Below are positions 8,785 through 11,052 of a stretch of DNA of 11,052 nt, in pieces. Location of the stretch: positions 1 through 11,052 of the forward strand of contig JAFVAS010000303.1 of assembly GCA_017480395.1 (NCBI GenBank). The letters are read 5' to 3'. The position numbers and the translations under genes are program-made. Under the pieces are notes generated by a model. That model was not told the origin of the DNA, did not search any database, and was given only the letters and a program-made list of their open reading frames with translations. Position 1 is the first letter of the stretch; each line of letters opens with the position of its first letter. This DNA comes from Oscillospiraceae bacterium. Lineage in GTDB: Bacteria > Bacillota > Clostridia > Oscillospirales > Oscillospiraceae.

Positions 8785-10369
8785 ATCGGAAGCTGTTCAC
8801 CCAGTTGCGCAGGGAACCCAGGTGATTGTTCTCAAAGACGGTGCGCCGCATCTCGTCGGTGACCGGGCCGTTTTGGGCCATCTTGGCCAGGATGGCGGCC
8901 TGGAGCTCCGCCACCGTCATCTGCTCCACGGGCTTGCCGGGCACGGGAACCGCCGGGGGCTCCGGCGTCTCCACCGCTGCCCTCGGCTCCTCCGGCGCGG
9001 CGAAGTCGAGCTGCGGCAGGGGGTCAGCGCTGATTTCCCCGGTCACCCAGAGCTCGCCGCCCTTGGGGGGCAGGGTGAAGCGGAGAGATCCGCCGCCGGC
9101 CTGAACCCGGGCCCCGCTCAGCGCCCCGGTGTAGACCTGACCGTCCCAGGCGGGGAGGGAGAGGTCGGCGGCGTTGTCGTCGCAGTTGACCGCCGCGATG
9201 ACCTGCTGCCCCTCCAGGGTGCGGGAGAAGGCGAACTGGCGGTTGGTCAGGTGGAGCTGGCGGTAATCCCCCCAGCTCAGGGCCTTGACCTGCCGGCGCA
9301 CCGCCCCCAGGGCGGAGATCAGGGCGGCGTGGGGCTCCTCCGCGGCAAAATCCTCCAGACGCAGGGCGGGCCGAATGGCGTCGTCGCTGCCGCCACGATG
9401 CTTCTCACCGGGGATGGCCCACTCGGAGCCGTAGTAGAGGGAGGGGACGCCGGGCAGGGCGTAGAGCAGCACATGCACCGGCAGGAAGTGGGCGGGATCG
9501 CGCAGCTTGGAGGCGATGCGCGCCACGTCGTGGTTGTCCGTGAAGTTGTAGAGCCGGAAGGGGCTGTGCCCCGCCATGCGGAAGGTGCGGTCCACGGTGT
9601 GGGCGATCTCGAAATAGTTGTGGTCGTTGTGGCCGGAGTAGAGGGCCTTGTGCAGGGCGTAGTCGGTGACGGAGTGGAGGGTCTGGCCGTTGACCCAGCG
9701 GCTGTAATCCCCGTGGATGACCTCCCCCATGAGCCAGAACTCCGGCTTCACCTCGTTGGCCAGCCCCCGCAGGGCCCGCATGAAGTCAAAGTCCAGCACG
9801 TCGGCGGCGTCCAGGCGCAGGCCGTCCACGTCGAAGGTGTTGACCCAGAACCGCACCACCTCCAGCAGATAGTCCCGCACCGACGGGTTGCGCTGGTTCA
9901 GCTTGGCCAGCAGGTCGTAGCCGCCCCAGTTCTCGTAGGAGAAGCCGTCGTGATAGCTGTTGTCCCCCCAGAAGTTGACGCTGCAGTACCAGTCCCGGTA
10001 GGGGGAGTGCTCCCGGTGCTCCCGCAGGTCGCGGAAGGCGAAGAAGTCCCGCCCGGTGTGGTTGAACACCGCGTCAAAGATGACCCGGATGCCGCTGGCG
10101 TGACAGGCGGCGACAAAATCGATCAGATCCTGGTTGGTGCCCAGCCGGGCGTCCAGGGTGTAGTAGTCCGTCGTCTCATACCCGTGGCCCACGGACTGGA
10201 ACAGCGGGCCGATGTAGAGGGCGTTGCAGCCCAGGGCGCGGATGTGGTCGATCCAGGGGAACAGCGCCCGCAGCCGGGGCACCGGCGCGCCGTAGTCGTT
10301 ACCCTTTGGGGTACCGGTCAGGCCCAGGGGGTAGATGTGGTAAAAAATCGCTTCGTCATACCATGCCAT
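8783..10369 (-). CDS. GH13 alpha-amylase-family glycosidase, cytoplasmic, with an added C-terminal helical module
   Basis: A 528-residue glycoside hydrolase family 13 enzyme, acting on alpha-glucans or maltodextrins inside the cell: it starts MAWYDEAIFYHIYPLG with no signal peptide. The four GH13 regions are present: DAVFNH (99-104); GLRLDAAD with nucleophile Asp187; GEVIH with acid/base Glu216; and TDNHD with Asp281. A beta-sandwich domain (about 365-445) follows the barrel. Then comes a Pro/Glu/Ala-rich linker (about 446-480) and a 45-residue, probably helical tail ending NWVNSFR that I cannot assign to a known domain. Substrate specificity (maltogenic amylase, neopullulanase, cyclomaltodextrinase or other) cannot be set from sequence alone. 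The start at 10369 is chosen because AAAGGAGA (10377-10384) lies 7 nt upstream; an in-frame extension to 10414 would run past the predicted transcription start. Convergent with the methionine operon and divergent from the LURP-one gene. Confidence 0.93.
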   Translation of the reverse strand: MAWYDEAIFYHIYPLGLTGTPKGNDYGAPVPRLRALFPWIDHIRALGCNALYIGPLFQSVGHGYETTDYYTLDARLGTNQDLIDFVAACHASGIRVIFDAVFNHTGRDFFAFRDLREHREHSPYRDWYCSVNFWGDNSYHDGFSYENWGGYDLLAKLNQRNPSVRDYLLEVVRFWVNTFDVDGLRLDAADVLDFDFMRALRGLANEVKPEFWLMGEVIHGDYSRWVNGQTLHSVTDYALHKALYSGHNDHNYFEIAHTVDRTFRMAGHSPFRLYNFTDNHDVARIASKLRDPAHFLPVHVLLYALPGVPSLYYGSEWAIPGEKHRGGSDDAIRPALRLEDFAAEEPHAALISALGAVRRQVKALSWGDYRQLHLTNRQFAFSRTLEGQQVIAAVNCDDNAADLSLPAWDGQVYTGALSGARVQAGGGSLRFTLPPKGGELWVTGEISADPLPQLDFAAPEEPRAAVETPEPPAVPVPGKPVEQMTVAELQAAILAKMAQNGPVTDEMRRTVFENNHLGSLRNWVNSFR

Positions 10370-10402
10370 GGAACAATCTCCTTTGGAACAAATGCTCGTA
10401 CC

Positions 10403-10431
10403 AGTATACCCCATTTGGCCCCCGGTGGCAA
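10403..10431 (-). promoter_or_regulatory. Promoter of the GH13 gene
   Basis: Read on the minus strand, TTGCCA (10431-10426) and TATACT (10408-10403) are separated by 17 nt, giving a start near 10396 and a leader of about 27 nt. No clear CRE-like or other operator was recognised, so regulation by sugar is not supported here. Confidence 0.78.
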
Positions 10432-10480
10432 GGCGGGAAATTCCGCCACGGGCCGGCGGGGAAATTTAATCTGTTTTTCA

Positions 10481-10509
10481 TTGAATCCGGGGGAGAAGTG
10501 CGATATAAT
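10481..10509 (+). promoter_or_regulatory. Promoter of the LURP-one-related gene
   Basis: TTGAAT (10481-10486) and a perfect TATAAT (10504-10509) are spaced by 17 nt, with an AT-rich patch upstream. Predicted start near 10516, about 31 nt before the ATG. It points away from the GH13 promoter; the -35 boxes are 49 nt apart. Confidence 0.82.
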
Positions 10510-10546
10510 TTCCATAAGAAAAATAATTGAAAACGGAGGTGCGCAA

Positions 10547-11047
10547 ATGAAACAGCTGTTTATGAGGCAGAAGGTGTTCTCCTGGAAGGATCGCTTTTCG
10601 GTGCAGGACGAGTTCGGCGATGACCGCTACTATGTGGAGGGCAAGCTGTTCAGCCTGGGCCACCAGCTCTACGTCATGGACGCCAACGGGGAGGAGGTCG
10701 CCTTCGTGAAGCAGAAGGTGCCCTCGCTGCTCAGCCGTTACCGGGTCTACGTCGGGGAGGAGCAGGTGGCGGAGATCGTCCGGCAGTTCACCCTGCTGCG
10801 CCCGCGCTACACCATTGTGGGGCCCAACTGGGAGTGCGTGGGCAACATCCTGGCCCACGACTATGAGATCATCGAGAACGGCCAGACGGTGGTGGCCATC
10901 CACAAGGCGTGGCTCTCCTGGGGCGACACCTATGAGATCGACATCGCCGAGTGGGTGGATGAGCGCCTGGCTCTGGCGGTGGTGCTGGCCATCGACTGTG
11001 TCCAGGCGGATCAGGACGCCGCTGCCGCCTCATCAGCCTCGACCTGA
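10547..11047 (+). CDS. LURP-one-related (LOR/YxjI-like, Tubby C-terminal fold) protein
   Basis: A 166-residue protein resembling the bacterial YxjI/LURP-one-related family, a beta-barrel related to the Tubby C-terminal and scramblase fold. Supporting features are the opening MKQLFMRQKVFSWKDRFSV, the segment YYVEGKLFSLGHQLYVMD, then a basic patch with VPSLLSRYRV, a GPNW segment and a final hydrophobic helix (about 145-155, LALAVVLAIDCV) that would plug the barrel. No signal peptide is present, so it is likely cytoplasmic. The bacterial members have no established biochemical role; binding of lipid or a membrane surface is only inferred from the fold. A GGAGGT site (10535-10540) is 6 nt before the ATG and the gene has its own promoter. 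The Ala/Ser-rich tail (about 157-166) is probably disordered. No terminator is seen in the 5 bases left in the window. Confidence 0.85.
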   Translation: MKQLFMRQKVFSWKDRFSVQDEFGDDRYYVEGKLFSLGHQLYVMDANGEEVAFVKQKVPSLLSRYRVYVGEEQVAEIVRQFTLLRPRYTIVGPNWECVGNILAHDYEIIENGQTVVAIHKAWLSWGDTYEIDIAEWVDERLALAVVLAIDCVQADQDAAAASSAST

Positions 11048-11052
11048 TTGCA

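Noticed and set aside
8822..10414. A long plus-strand open frame (over 500 codons) opposite the GH13 gene, which continues in frame into the LURP-one gene.
   Set aside because: The antisense product is low-complexity (Val/Gly/Ala/Gln/Glu/His-rich) with no domain, while the minus strand encodes all four GH13 motifs. GC-rich codon use commonly opens the opposite strand. The true plus-strand gene begins at ATG 10547 with its own promoter and GGAGGT site.
10385..10414. A 15-residue N-terminal extension of the GH13 protein starting at 10414 that could pass for a leader peptide.
   Set aside because: It starts upstream of the predicted transcription start and spans the -10 box. It lacks a hydrophobic core, and a good ribosome site directly precedes the start at 10369.

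Overview
The window is a GC-rich stretch (coding DNA roughly 60-65% GC by eye, with AT-rich intergenic gaps) that most resembles a Gram-positive anaerobe of the Clostridia, probably the Oscillospiraceae group. This is inference. It rests on the strong AGGAGG/GAGGTG ribosome sites, the Firmicutes-type ArsR, the methionine synthase split from its activation protein, and a YitJ-type methyltransferase/MTHFR fusion. No rRNA, tRNA, CRISPR array, insertion sequence or phage gene was seen.

Layout from left to right. (1) Positions 1-2139 hold the C-terminal 712 codons of a Clp-family AAA+ unfoldase, cut by the window edge. It has both ATPase modules, a ClpP-docking tripeptide and an unusually long middle coiled coil, and it ends in a strong terminator. 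(2) Positions 2201-3822 are a compact arsenite-resistance unit: a sigma-A-like promoter, two copies of one inverted repeat over it, arsR, a hairpin gap with a third copy of the repeat, the arsenite exporter gene acr3, and a terminator. No arsenate reductase or methyltransferase gene is present. (3) Positions 3866-8784 are a methionine/one-carbon operon of three genes under one promoter: a stand-alone methionine synthase activation protein, a B12-dependent MetH without its activation domain, and a fusion of a homocysteine S-methyltransferase with methylenetetrahydrofolate reductase. The leader is too short to hold a riboswitch. (4) A bidirectional terminator separates this operon from a convergent cytoplasmic GH13 alpha-amylase-family enzyme (minus strand, 10369-8783). 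(5) Divergent from the amylase, with its own promoter, is a 166-residue LURP-one-related (YxjI-like) protein.

How the genes work together: ArsR probably represses itself and acr3 until As(III)/Sb(III) enters the cell, when Acr3 exports it. The reductase half of the fusion would make 5-methyl-THF, MetH would pass the methyl group to homocysteine through cobalamin, and the first operon gene would rescue oxidised cob(II)alamin. The amylase and LURP-one genes have no visible tie to their neighbours. I saw no clear case for an entirely new system. The points most worth a second look are the three-site ArsR operator layout, the Clp protein with a ClpB-length middle domain and a ClpP loop, the cysteine cluster on the methionine synthase activation protein, and an unexplained helical tail on the amylase.
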